From Toxoplasma gondii ME49 (Eukaryota > Apicomplexa > Conoidasida > Eucoccidiorida > Sarcocystidae), in contig NC_031478.1 of the NCBI RefSeq assembly GCF_000006565.2, positions 7,160,343-7,224,342 on the forward strand: a DNA stretch of 64,000 nt, read 5' to 3'. Below, in pieces: positions 37,310 through 48,679 of this stretch (positions are counted from its first letter, which is position 1; each line of letters opens with the position of its first letter). A program made the position numbers and the translations under genes. The notes beneath the pieces were generated by a model, which was not told where the DNA came from, did no database searches, and was given only the letters and a program-made list of their open reading frames with translations.

Positions 37310-39888
37310 AACAGGGGCGAGAGGAAAGAAAAAAGACAGTGAGCGTCCGTAATGCTACGGCACACAAAACAGGAAGAGGGCGTATAACCGGATGTGCAAC
37401 GACAGGAGCAGTCAAAAGAGGTGGTGGAGACACAGAGAGACTGGCAACGGCGAGCGGGGATGCCTAGCGATGCATCAGCATGATAAGGGGCTAGTATTTC
37501 AAGAAAAACTATAAAAAGACGGGTGGAAAGACGAGATTTGAAGTCGCAAAGTTCAAATGCCCTTGTATCTGTGCCACTCAGTCGTTTTCTTGAAACTATG
37601 TTCGACACGGCATTGTTTTGCGGAATTCTTCCTCTTTTACTTCCTATTCGCTTCTACGCCGTCTCCAGCTTGTGTCGTTCTATATGACGCGATTGTACGC
37701 TTGGCGCTTGTAAGCGGGATCTCTACTCACTCTCCGTCTACTACCTGTGAAGACTCTTGCCAGATACAGTAATTGCAGACTGTGGTGAAGCCCGTTGGCG
37801 GGACGAATCCAACAGGGACAGGCGATAATGATGAAAGCACGTCGTAAAAAACGGGTGTTTGTGGGTAAGGGTCAAGCTGCTTCACTGCCACCATCCTGGG
37901 GGCGACGTACGAAATCTAATTTTTCGACTCGTTGCTATTAGCCGAGAAAGGACGAGGGAACGGGAAACTGAAACATAAAACGCAGAAAAGAGAGTTTGCC
38001 CGTGGTCGGCAAGAATGGCTAGTCTGACATTCCAAGTTGTAGCTCCAGTGTACCGAAACGGACGCTCAGCGTTCTGGCGGTATATTATTTTTTAGATGTG
38101 CCACTCCAAAGCGAAAGAGAAATGAAGAAACACTACGGTTGAAAATACGAAAAGTCGGGCGTATGGTTATCCGTTTTCCACAAAAAGTGCAACAGGCGCG
38201 CTTGATGGTCTTTCCTTTGGAAGAGAATGAGGCTAGCACTGCCAGTGGTGTGAATATATTATCTGGAAGGCTAGAGTATGAATAGACTAGGAAGTTATAG
38301 CCGCATCAACCTATTTCTTCTAGAGGCAACAGCTCATCGATGTACTCGAAACAAGGCAGGACAGATGTGTGTGTATATCGATGGGATTTTTGTGGATGTT
38401 TACTGGGAAAACTACCTCCTACCCAACCGATGTGCATACTAGCCCCTCACCGCGATTCTAAGGTGGCGGTGACAGTCTGAGTCATGTTTTGAAGAGGCTG
38501 GGTGGAAAGAAGCAAATTAGCCGTGAAAAGAGTTGTCCCCTCTCGTTCTAACTTCACGACGAAAGGCACCTCGCGTGAAAGTCGCAGATGCACGCACTCT
38601 GAATTGCAGAACGACAAGATATGTGATCAACAGTGGGCAAAACGGAGCTGCTGCCTACCGCTTCAGTTCTCATTCGGTTTGTCTGTGGGGATGGCACCAG
38701 CCAGTCGAAAAATGCCAGGCACAATTGCTACGTGCCAATAAGAGAACTGGCTTGTAGCACACCTTATGAACGAGTGCAGCAGATCGGGAACGAGGAAGAG
38801 TCACAATTAATACACATATGCAGCCCAGGGACAAAAGGAAATCCCCAAGGCACGGCGAGGGCGCAAGGTTGGCGATGCTGACGTACGGAATCCGGATTGG
38901 GGTTGCGCTTTGATGCAGGTACAGGGGTCGAAAGAGTGGATCATTCCGACTAGTACTGTAAATATGAGCAACAACTTTTTCGGTCTTGCGTGAAAAGTGT
39001 CAGTGCTTGCGTCAGTCTGGACCCCTGTGGTCGCTTGGATGGTTTAGGCTGAAGAGGCCTGCCAAGAAAAATACACTCATATCGATGCTCCGATGTCGAC
39101 TGTCCCGTCGTCATAGCTTGCTGGGACCCAGGGGCGGCCATCCGTTACAATGCAGCACATACAATACGAAAGTGGAGATCCTCTCAAGCAAGACAAGACT
39201 TGACCACCCGATGACGAACTCTGCGACTGAGGTGACGTGGCGGCACCTGTTTACCAGTACGATCTGCTGATCATACTAGCGTCTGAGTGGAAGTTTTCTA
39301 CCGCTATTAATACGAAAGATACTAGTAATCCAAATATTAAGCTGTGTCTCGAAATGAGGACGACACACCCAGAGACGATGCGGCAATCAATGTGCACCTT
39401 GTTCAGAAACAAAAATAAGCGCTGCCTGAACGAAAGAGGGCATCTTTCAAGGTTTGGTTGCGATTTTGCAACAAACCTCAACCATTTTGTGGCATCAACG
39501 ACTCAAAAAGAAGAACCCACCCCTGTCCGCCAGTTTCCTGCACTGGCCTTTTAGCCAAGTTAGATGTACAACCTCCCGACCGACGGAAGAACACATGCGC
39601 GCAGTTCCCCAGGTCAGGAAATGCAGAAGCCTCTTGCGGGCATTTATAGCCTGTAGCGAATTCCGAGAGGAGGGATCACACTGCACAATGATGGACAGGA
39701 AACGGAATGACGTTGTTTCTGCACGGGTGTGATACCACCAGGAGCAGCGATAAACGGCCGTCAACCTTGTTTACTGGCATGTATCTTGCTGCTTTTTTGC
39801 GCATTCGTACTCGCCCTTAGATAATGGGGAAGTGCAGACGAACTTAGGTCTTTTGGAGCAAGGACTGATACGCAAATTACCGCCCTTT
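37310..39888. other. Intergenic region with SRS-spacer-like sequence
   Basis: TBC (plus) and the first SRS gene (minus) converge here. From about 38880 the sequence resembles spacers found between SRS genes further right. For example, TTGCGCTTTGATGCAGGTAC near 38905 corresponds to the segment near 42180, and 39390-39440 corresponds to 53600-53645. The array may once have extended further left. No intact gene is seen; 38502-38757 has overlapping frames of unknown meaning. Confidence 0.5.
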
Positions 39889-39950
39889 TTAACCTGTTTG
39901 GTTGAGCGCCAGCACAGAGGAGAGGAGAAGGGCGCCAGCAATAACGAAGC
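39700..39950. repeat. Shared 3'-end block, copy at SRS A
   Basis: Covers the 3' flank and the last GPI-tail codons of SRS copy A. It is very similar to 53647-53897 (for example GATACCACCAGGAGCAGCGA and the segment from GATAATGGGGAAGTGCAGAC through GGTTGAGC). Differences are scattered single bases. Confidence 0.85.
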
Positions 39951-41573
39951 TGTGGTTGGGATGGTCTGTCGCGCCGCTTGTAGACGGCCTCCCATTTTCT
40001 TCACTGTCAGTGTCAGGTTCCTCATTCCCTTCTTCTTTATCCTCTTGTTGGGGTTTTGGAGCCACACTGACTATGATTTTACACTCTTGCTTCGATGAAT
40101 CTGAGATCATTTCCTTCTCATCAGAGGTCTGTGTGCATTTGTAACAGAGCATGACGTGTTCGGAACCAGTTGGAAACTTGGTGATCTGCAGAGCATAGGC
40201 GGGAACATTTTTGGCTTCCTCGGACGACTTCCCCTCTACAAGTTTCGCACCCAAATCAAGGCTTGCTAGACTAGCTGTTTGATTGCATGTTTCCGCACTG
40301 TACACCTTCTCGAAATTCGCAGGCGACAATGTCCAGTTTTCCGCGCAGCGAAACGTGACCTTCTTGGGCTCGGAATGTTGTGGCGGGACGACTTCTACCA
40401 AAGTCTGGCCATTCTTACACTCCTCTGACAGAACAGGGGGGTACATGAAAGTGTTTATTTTTCATTTCCGTGCAAGCAAACAATTTGATGAATTACCAGC
40501 CAGACCACAAACCGGAAACGGGCATCCAGGACCTAACTTTATTTTAGCAGCCCATTCTAGACAGAAAAGAAATGGTGGGGTATGTATGGGCGACACGGTG
40601 GTGTGGGCGAAATCGAGGAAGAGGAGACAAATTCTTCCAGAGCCGAAAACGAGTCCAGACACGAACAGAAAATAACCGTGGACAAACAGCTGATCCCACA
40701 GTCGTCTTTGTAAGGGGCGGGTCTTTACGGAGTCGTAACACGCAGTCACTTCCATTTATCATGGAAGTTACCAGGCCTAAATTTACAGAACGCTGTCAGT
40801 GAAAGCAGACTAATCTAACGTATCCGAAAAAGCAACAGTGTTCTCATATGTTTTGCGAATGGCTCAGGCTATCAAGCGTTCCATTAGCCTAGAAAAACGA
40901 TGAGAATTCATTAAAACCGAACAAATAACTATGTGTTCTGACGTAGCTGAGACTCGCAAAACTCAAGTTCCTCAAGCTGTGGTGACAGTCACATTCGTTG
41001 AGACTCACTTGTTCATGCATCGGAGAGGGGACTTTTACCGTATATTGTAACTTGAAATGTACAAGCTATTTTGTTCGGCTCCGACGACGTTCCTGCACTT
41101 TGAGGTGAAACTGATGGAGGCTGTGTGACCTCTTCGTTCTTGCAGACGAAGTAGAGGACTTGTGATTCATCGGGCTGTGTCTTCACAGTGAGTTTGTACA
41201 CATTGTTTCTCTCGTTTCCTGTGGAGAGTTCACCAGCTTTCCCAGCAACGTCTGGTTTAGCTGTTACCTTTTCAAGGTTCAATCCTTCCATTGAAGCGGC
41301 ATTCTCTGCGCACGACGACTCCTGGCAATATTCTATGGGGGACACTCCCTTCACAACTGGAAATAGAAATGACTCATCAGGGCACTTGAAAAAGAGAGCA
41401 GATTCAAGTGACAGGGCAACGAAATTACCATTTTCCCGGCAGGTAAAAGGATTTCTCTCATTATTCTCTCCGTATGCCGACAAGCACAAAAACCCGACAA
41501 TAATCGGGAGCCCGACTGAACTTCGGAGGCCTCTCAAGACCTGAAGATAAACAGCCCTCTTGACTGGCATCAT
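39889..41573 (-). CDS. SRS-domain surface antigen, copy A (two domains, GPI), with disrupted conserved donor
   Basis: Exon 1 is 41573-41039 (alternative donor, see below) and exon 2 is 40424-39889, giving about 356 residues. A signal peptide (LRSSVGLPIIVGFLCLSAYG) leads into SRS domain 1, with six cysteines (FTCREN, FKCPDE, YCQESSC, FVCKN, IACTF). Exon 2 encodes domain 2, also with six cysteines (EECKNG, FRCAENW, AETC, LCYKC, QECKII). An acidic linker and a hydrophobic GPI signal ending ALLLSSVLALNQTG follow. In neighbours the donor is GA-A|GTGAGT. The aligned site here (41009|41008) is preceded in frame by TGA at 41015-41013, so that donor would give a truncated protein. A GTAAAA donor at 41038 in the same phase avoids the stop. 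SRS proteins coat the parasite and act in host-cell attachment and immune recognition. The start could be either ATG at 41573 or 41570. Confidence 0.8.
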
Positions 41574-41689
41574 CACAAACCAGAAGCCTCTTTGCGTAAT
41601 GCGTTGATAAGGGAAACACAGCTCTCCTTTTAAAATCGTGTCCCCGGGCGATGTCTTGTGCCTATTGCCTCCCTTCTCAAACGAAAACA

Positions 41690-41697
41690 TGAGACGC
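41690..41697 (+). promoter_or_regulatory. WGAGACG-type motif upstream of SRS copy A
   Basis: TGAGACGC lies about 117 bp upstream of the copy A start codon. WGAGACG is a known Toxoplasma promoter element and can act in either orientation. A single 8-bp match is weak evidence on its own. Confidence 0.3.
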
Positions 41698-41819
41698 TCT
41701 CGAAAGATTTTTACCGTTGATTCAATGCGCTTCACATCCCTATCGCAAGACATAAGAATAATTCGTGTCGATGGTGCAGAAAACTCGAAATAATGTTTCT
41801 ATGGTGTCACTGTAATATC

Positions 41820-42150
41820 TCCAAAGGTGATCAGTCAGAGAGCCGTACCCTCGGAGACTCGTGCAAGTTGAAGACGCCCATGACACGTGCAAATTCAAGA
41901 CACGTGTGCCGGAGGGGGAGAAGAACACTGGGGTCTGTCACCCCGGGTCACTATTGTTGTGTCCATGGAGACACCCCTTTCGGTATGGGACACTACTGCA
42001 GTGCAAAAAATGTACTTAACAAGTAAGGCATACACGAACACGAATCACCTTTTAAATTGGGGATCACAGGGACAGAATTATTACAGAGGGGGGGGGCTCT
42101 GTAACCGAATGAAAGTTTCAAGACACTGAATCAGGCGAGGAAAATCTACG
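41820..42150. repeat. SRS upstream module, diverged copy (gene A)
   Basis: Shares landmarks with the modules at 44350, 48239, 52290 and 55755: GAGACTCGTGC-AGTTG, then TTCAAGACACGTGTGCCGGAG near 41894, and GAATGAAAGTTTCAAG near 42108. The landmarks come in the same order in each copy but are less conserved here. Confidence 0.6.
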
Positions 42151-43642
42151 ATGGTGACTTGCGGACAGAACGCCGGAGTCGCGCTTTGGATGCAGACCGG
42201 GGTGTTGACGGAGTGGCTCGCTCGGACTGGGAAATTACACATGAGGGTGGGACTTCATTCAGTCGCGCTTATAACGTGTTTTTGCATTTGTGGATCTGGA
42301 TTTCTTTTGTTGTTCATGGTTTTGGGAGGCATATCCTGAAAAAATTGCACTCAGAACCATCTTGAGGTGCACGGGCTAGCTGATTGTTCCACGTGGCTGG
42401 AGCCAACTGACAGGGACCCCCCCCCAGAGGCACCACGCCTCATACGAGGGTGGACGTCTTTTCAAGCAAGAGCGTCGATAAGGGACTCTCGCGCAGTTTC
42501 ATGGTCTACGAGTGGTGGTTTTTCGGTTAGATCGGGATCTCGAACATGTTTTAAAGCCACACCGGTTCACTTATTGTCACCAATCATGGATATCGCGGAA
42601 CAGGCTTATGAGCTATCCGTCGAGCAACATCTCTACTCTGCAGTTATCCGTCGGCACACGCTCCGAGTCTTGCGACTGTTCTCCATTATCCAGTTGAGTC
42701 CGCCCCACTGACTCCTGTAGACCTTGACTTTGTTCACGACAACATAGCCAGTTGGTGCCGTGACTGTTAGTTTGTACTTATTATTGGCCGCCGTTTACTT
42801 CTCCACCCCCGCTCAACAAAGTAATACTAACTCCAGGGCGGAAGTGATATAGTTACTCTTCTTGCGTGTGTGCACCAACTGTCAAACTGTGGTACCGTGG
42901 ATCCGCTTGGGGGATCGGGACTTCTGGAACAGGGAAAGCTTTGCTAGAACTTTGTGCGACCTAGCTGAGAACGTGTCGTGTACATGTAGGCGTCTATGTT
43001 CCGGCTCCCCGCCGTCGGAAGACACAATCCAGAAGGAACATTTACTTGACCGACTCTGAGATGGTTGCCCAGATGATATTTTTGTCGATCAAGAAACTTT
43101 GAGAGGAACGAACAGAAGGAGAATTTAAAAGCACTGCGGAAGTCCGCTGTTTCGTCTCAAAATCTGTTCGACACGCCGGGGGCCAACGTGACAGTTAGCG
43201 CATTTCTTGTTCAGAAGCCGATATGAGGACTGCCTGACGTAAGCAGGACACCTTGAATCGCGTAGCGGCTATTTTGTAACAGTTTTTACGACCACACCTT
43301 GGCTTCAATGATCAGCGGAAAGACGCTTACTCTCATCGCGTGCCCACCATTTCGCCTTCTCGGTCCGTCAACCAAGATTGAAACTGCAGCTCCCGCCTCA
43401 CGAAGGAAAACGTGTCTCAGATTGCCAGGTTGAACTCAATGTATGTTGGCCGAGTGAAGGGACCGCAGAAGCCTCTTGCCGGCACCTGTAGAGTTATGGA
43501 CCTTTCCCTGGTGGGATAAGATAACACAGGGATTGACGGAGAGTGGAATGGCTTCTCTTCTGCATAGAAGTGAACTCACTAGGAGCAGCGATAGTGAATG
43601 TCAGTCTGCTAGACAATCATCCACCACCCTACTTCTCAGCGC
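42151..43642. other. SRS array spacer
   Basis: No intact gene. Segments at about 42600-42720 and 42940-43060 match spacers at about 45190-45330/45560-45660 and 49085-49225, in the same order (for example ATCTCTACT ... TGTTCTCCATTA, then CCGCCGTCGGAAGACAC). The unit of duplication was therefore gene plus spacer. Confidence 0.55.
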
Positions 43643-43659
43643 TCACATAAGAACTCTTA

Positions 43660-44349
43660 GGTAAAGAAAAAGTGCAGACGTAACTATGTTTGCAAGAACA
43701 AGGACTGGGACAGACACTACCGCTCCTTTTACAGAGTTTGTCTCAGGACAGCACAAAGGACAAGATGAGGGCAGCAACAATAGCAATGGTGTGCTTGGGA
43801 TGGCCTCTCGCAACGCCTGTCCAGGGCTTTTCATTTGTTTCATCGCCGGGTGCGCTGTCGCCATGGTGCTCATATTCTCCTTTATCCCCTCTGGTTGTGT
43901 TTTCTCTGGTGCCACATTGACTTGGATGACGCATTCATCGTTAGACGAAACAAGCACAATATTATTTAATTCTCTCTTTTTTGTACGCTTGTAGAACAGC
44001 TGTACGACATTGTCCCTTGGAAACTGAGAGACCTCCAGAGCAGAGGCGGGACTCTGCTGCGCGTTGCCAGACGAGTTTCCCTCCACATGTTTCGTTGTCA
44101 GAAGAGGGTTGATAGACGAGCTTCTTTACTATATGCTTCTGTATCTCTTGGCTGACATTTTCAGAAACTGGAGAAACCTTGAAGCAATTGGGTCGCTCAG
44201 AGAGCGTTATTTTACTTTGAAAATGGATCCGGGGTGCTGTCTTGAGCCTAGCACCTCCTTTCTCAGAGAAAAACGTGAAAATACCTCTCACTGTTTGCAG
44301 CGGAGTTAATGTGAATCGAATCTCTATCGCACGAATCAAGAGACAAAGA
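43660..44349 (-). pseudogene. SRS pseudogene (deleted exon 1 and half of domain 2)
   Basis: Reading on the minus strand, 44339 to about 44100 resembles the 5'UTR region upstream of copy A's start (SEKGGARLKTAP compared with FEKGGNRHKTSP). The sequence then jumps straight into the middle of a domain 2 homologue (SPASALEVSQFP, then DECVIQVNVAPEKTQP). The signal peptide, all of domain 1, the intron and the first part of domain 2 are missing. Further on, the frame shifts: the GPI-tail homologue (HPKHTIAIVAALILSFVLS) is in a different frame (about 43743-43830) from the preceding domain. One internal deletion plus at least one frameshift make a functional surface antigen unlikely. Confidence 0.75.
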
Positions 44350-44790
44350 TAAAGCGATTTTAAAGGCGCTCAAAACATTAAAGCAATTTGTCAAGAATGT
44401 CTCCACAGATTCCCCCCCTGCTCGAGAGCTGTGTCCTCTGAGGCTCGTGCCAGTTGCAGACCAAAATAATGAGCAGAACTTCAAGACACGTGTGCCGGAG
44501 CGCAGACGGGAACCTGGGTCTCCCACACCCTGTCACGCTAAGAGTGTCGCTGGGGGATCGGGTAAACTCGTTTCCTAAGCAAATTTGAGAAGGGGAACCC
44601 TAACACAACACAGAACTGAGGTTAATAAGCGACCGGTCACACACGAAACACGGACTGAATTGGGAATCCGAGAGAGGCCGAAATAATACGAGTCGGGGAG
44701 CTCAGCGACTGAATGAAAGTTTCAAGTCGGTTAGTCGAGGGCAGATAGTTGATGTTTGTGACTTACAAAAATAGAGTCTATGTCGCGCTT
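44350..44790. repeat. 441-bp SRS upstream module, identical copy 1
   Basis: Identical, as far as I can read base by base, to 48239-48679 (constant offset 3889). It lies immediately upstream of the SRS pseudogene. Both copies lose similarity abruptly after TGTCGCGCTT, where this copy continues GGATGCAGG and the other AGATGCAGA. Confidence 0.93.
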
Positions 44791-46226
44791 GGATGCAGGA
44801 AAGTGGTTGACAGAATGGCTCATTCCCAGTGGTGTAATTGCGGTGATGGGTTTTTGGTACTTATTTCAGTTGTGTGCGGAAAGGGTCCGCTCTTGCTTGA
44901 GTAGTGGTTTCCGTGCTTTTTTGCGGATGGTCACGTGGAGGAGGATTACCGTGAGAATAGTGCTCGCTGATCCATACTGAGGTGTTTTGGTGTTGGGTTA
45001 CCTCAAATCTCTAGCGTTGAATTTGGGAGGTCCGTCCTCAGACAGTATGGCCCGCACGAACGCGGAGGTATATCTAAGCAAGAACATCTACATGGGACTC
45101 TCACGCAAACTCCTAGGAGAGCTGTGTTCTGTTGGAAGACCTGGATCTCGAACAAGAACTAAGAGGCACACTATCCAAATCATTGTCACTGAACACGGAT
45201 AGCTCGATACAGTCCTAAAGTGTGAGCTCTTTGTCGAGGAGCATCTCTACTTGACGAGTATGCCTCGACAGTCGTTCCGAATCTTGCGAGTGCTCTCCAT
45301 TCTCTAGTTGGGTCCGCTAAGCTGACGCCTCTGGACCTTTTGTTTGGTTGGCAAGACATTTTCTGGATGTTCCCATCAAGACTGTATCTCCTATTGGCCC
45401 TCTGTTAGTTCGCCACTCTCGCTCACAATGGAATACAAACTCGGGGGCTGACATGACATCACAGCCTTTACTCGTATGCGGACGAAATATCACACTGTGG
45501 CGCCACGACCCGGCTGTCTGGGATGAGGCCTTTTCGGAGAAGGGCAAGACTTAGTAGAACTTTTCGCCGCCTAGCTAAAAACTTATTCAGAACTTATGGG
45601 TGTATATATTCCGTCAGGTCAAGTTCCCCCGCCGTCGTAAGACGCCACCCACGAGGATCACGCGTTTAAAAAAACAACTGTGCCTGTTCGCCAATGGACG
45701 TCGTTGTTGGTCAAGGCATAGTGACAAACATGAGACGGAGGATTTGCAAGCGCGGTCAAAAAAAGTTGCCGATGTGTCTGACCCATGCGTGGCCAATCGC
45801 GCAATAAGAACGTAACATGTTCAAGAAGTCAGCGCATGTACTGGAACAAAAGGATGAGGTCTCAATCGTTGCAGTTATGATGTTTCATCACGCTTCCCAA
45901 CCGCTCTGTGACACGAATTAATAAATAGGAAAACGCATACACCCATACACTCACCACCCCTGCACATCATTTCACCGCCTTGGTCCTTTAACCAAGGTAA
46001 AAATGGCAGCTTCCGTCCCACGAAGGTACACATCCGCGCAGATTTCCGAATTGAACGCGTTGCGTACTGACCGAGTAAGGAAAACGCGGAAGCCTTTTGC
46101 GGGTACTTACTGACTGTATGGGATTTATTCTGCTTTTCTGCGCAGTTAAACTCGCTCTCAGTTAATGATGAAGCGCAGAGAACACCACCACTGCAGGAAC
46201 AGCAAATGCAACAGACACTGCCCAAC
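44791..46226. other. SRS array spacer
   Basis: Non-coding. It includes segments matching the other spacers (45190-45330 and 45560-45660). It holds the 3' flank of SRS copy B, which ends at 46227. Confidence 0.5.
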
Positions 46227-48049
46227 CTACGCTAGGATTGGCCTCAGGGCCAGGACAGAGGCCAGGAGAAGGGCACCAGAAATAAGAATGCTGTGCTTGA
46301 AATGGTCGCTTGCCCCGCTTGTAGAGGGCTTCTCATTTCCATCACCGTCTGTTGAGGGCTGTCCAGTTGATTCATCACCAGGTTTTTCGTCTCCCGCTGG
46401 CCCATCCTCTCCATGCTCTTCATCTGGTTGAGTTTTCTTAGGTGCCACATCAACTATGATTCTACACTCATCTTCAGACGGCTCCGATGTAATTTGTTTC
46501 TGATCAGACAGTCTTTTGCATTTAAAGCAGAGCTTCAGGTTGTTGGGACCAGCTGGAAAGTCGGTGATTTCCAAAGCGTAAGCAGGACTCTTTGCCGAGA
46601 GGGTGGTCGCTTTCCCTTCTACACGTTTCGCACCAAAACCGAGATCGGCAAGCGTGGCTTCGCTGTCATCGGCGCACGCTTCTCCCTTGTATGCTTTCTC
46701 GAAATTAGCTGGCGACAGTGTCCAGTTATCTGCGCATCGAAACGTGACCTTCTTCGGCTTGAAATCCGAGGCGACTTCCAAAGTCTGGCCTTCCTTACAC
46801 TCCTCTGACAGGGAAGGGTGCCAGAGGAAAATTTCGCGTTGCATTTCCGACCAAGACAATAAATTCGTAAACTATAAGGGATACCATGAGCAGGAAACCT
46901 TACAATGCAACACTGTGCTAAAAGGGAGATCCGGTTGATAATAAAGAAATAGGGCCGCAAAAAAATGGCAGCATGCCACGAAGAACATGTTGTTGTGCAA
47001 GAACGAAAGGGGGAACATGAAATCAATCTTGCTGAAACAAACAACGGTTGAGGACGGAAGAAAACATCAGTGCATCGACAACTCCTCCCACTAATGCCAT
47101 TCCATGAGAGCTACACATATCACATGGCTACACGAGAGAACATGCGAATTCGTAATATGTACATATCTGTATCTCTGTATGTAGATATATGTATATATAA
47201 ATGTATTGGTATAGGCATTGATTTTCATGCATCGCAAAATTACCATGGCGCAAATCACAACATTCCTTGAGTGACTCCAGTAAGAGATTAGTGGATGGCA
47301 CAGTGTTGGTATGTACCCTGCACGCGTCTCTGGATGTCAAAACATTCACTATTTTAAAAGAGGGATTAGAACATATTGCAGCTTAACAAGCAACTCGGTG
47401 GCCTGGTACCTTGCTGATTTTCGCAGCGATTGGTTTCCAAAGTTTGCCACTGCGGCGAAAACGTGACTCAAGTCTCACCTGCCGGTGGATCGGAGAGGGT
47501 GTGTTTACTGTACACGGGAAATTGAAATGTGCAAGTTGTCTTCGACGTTGGATGCGGGTCTCTCGCATCTTTGGCTGGCAGAGACTCATCCAGAGTACCG
47601 TCCGTGGACTTGCACAGGAAATAGAGAGTGTGCGCTTGTTCCGGCTGTGTCTCCACTGTGAGTTTGTACGCCTTTGCCTGTGCTGCAGTTGCGCGACCTT
47701 CGCTATGGGCGTCGTCGACGTCTGCATCTTGTACCTCTTGGAGCTTCAATCCGTCAATTAAAGCTGCTGTCTGTGAGCAGGACGCGTCCTTGCAATATTG
47801 TGTGGACGTGCCCTCTTTCTCATCTGGAAACAAGGACGATCCATCAGGACACTTGAACATCAGAGACGAGTTCTGCTCTGGGAGCGACAGCGAAACAAAC
47901 TTTGGCGCTTCCTCACACGAAACAACAGTTTCCGAAACAGGCTTCGTTCCACATGCTGACAAGCAAACTAGCCCAGCAGCAATCGCGAACCCGACGACAC
48001 ATGGGCGGCGACCAAGGACCTGAAAGAATCTACTGTTCATGAACGACAT
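46227..48049 (-). CDS. SRS-domain surface antigen, copy B (two domains, GPI)
   Basis: Exons 48049-47479 and 46804-46227 join in phase 1 (donor G|GTGAGA, acceptor CTGTCAG), giving 382 residues. An N-terminal signal peptide (VGFAIAAGLVCLSACG) is followed by SRS domain 1 with six cysteines (SCEEAP, FKCPDG, YCKDASC, FLCKST, TTCTF). Domain 2 in exon 2 has EECKEG, FRCADNW, GEAC, LCFKC and DECRII. A long acidic Asp/Glu/Pro linker with GDGNEKPSTSG precedes the GPI signal ILISGALLLASVLALRPILA. This is the most intact member of the array. The ATG at 48049 opens the frame at the same point as in copy E. Its upstream region is the 441-bp block shared with the neighbouring pseudogene, and GAGACGG lies about 45 bp upstream of the ATG. 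Role: probable GPI-anchored adhesin or immune-facing surface antigen. Confidence 0.9.
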
Positions 48050-48238
48050 CGTCGCAAACAGGGAAGCTTTAGAGCCAATTGGATAACTGGGGAGACGGTG
48101 GTCTAATTAAATAAACGGATCCGAGGGGGCTGTCTTCAGCCTTCCTCCTTCCTCGAGGAAAAATATGAGCAGATTCCTCACGGTTCGCGGTAGATCAATG
48201 CACTACAAATCCCTATCTCCTGCTTCAAGGGAACAAAG

Positions 48239-48679
48239 TAAAGCGATTTTAAAGGCGCTCAAAACATTAAAGCAATTTGTCAAGAATGTCTCCACAGATT
48301 CCCCCCCTGCTCGAGAGCTGTGTCCTCTGAGGCTCGTGCCAGTTGCAGACCAAAATAATGAGCAGAACTTCAAGACACGTGTGCCGGAGCGCAGACGGGA
48401 ACCTGGGTCTCCCACACCCTGTCACGCTAAGAGTGTCGCTGGGGGATCGGGTAAACTCGTTTCCTAAGCAAATTTGAGAAGGGGAACCCTAACACAACAC
48501 AGAACTGAGGTTAATAAGCGACCGGTCACACACGAAACACGGACTGAATTGGGAATCCGAGAGAGGCCGAAATAATACGAGTCGGGGAGCTCAGCGACTG
48601 AATGAAAGTTTCAAGTCGGTTAGTCGAGGGCAGATAGTTGATGTTTGTGACTTACAAAAATAGAGTCTATGTCGCGCTT
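48239..48679. repeat. 441-bp SRS upstream module, identical copy 2
   Basis: Identical partner of 44350-44790. It begins about 190 bp upstream of the copy B start codon and so probably includes promoter sequence. The orientation relative to the gene is the same in both places. Confidence 0.93.
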
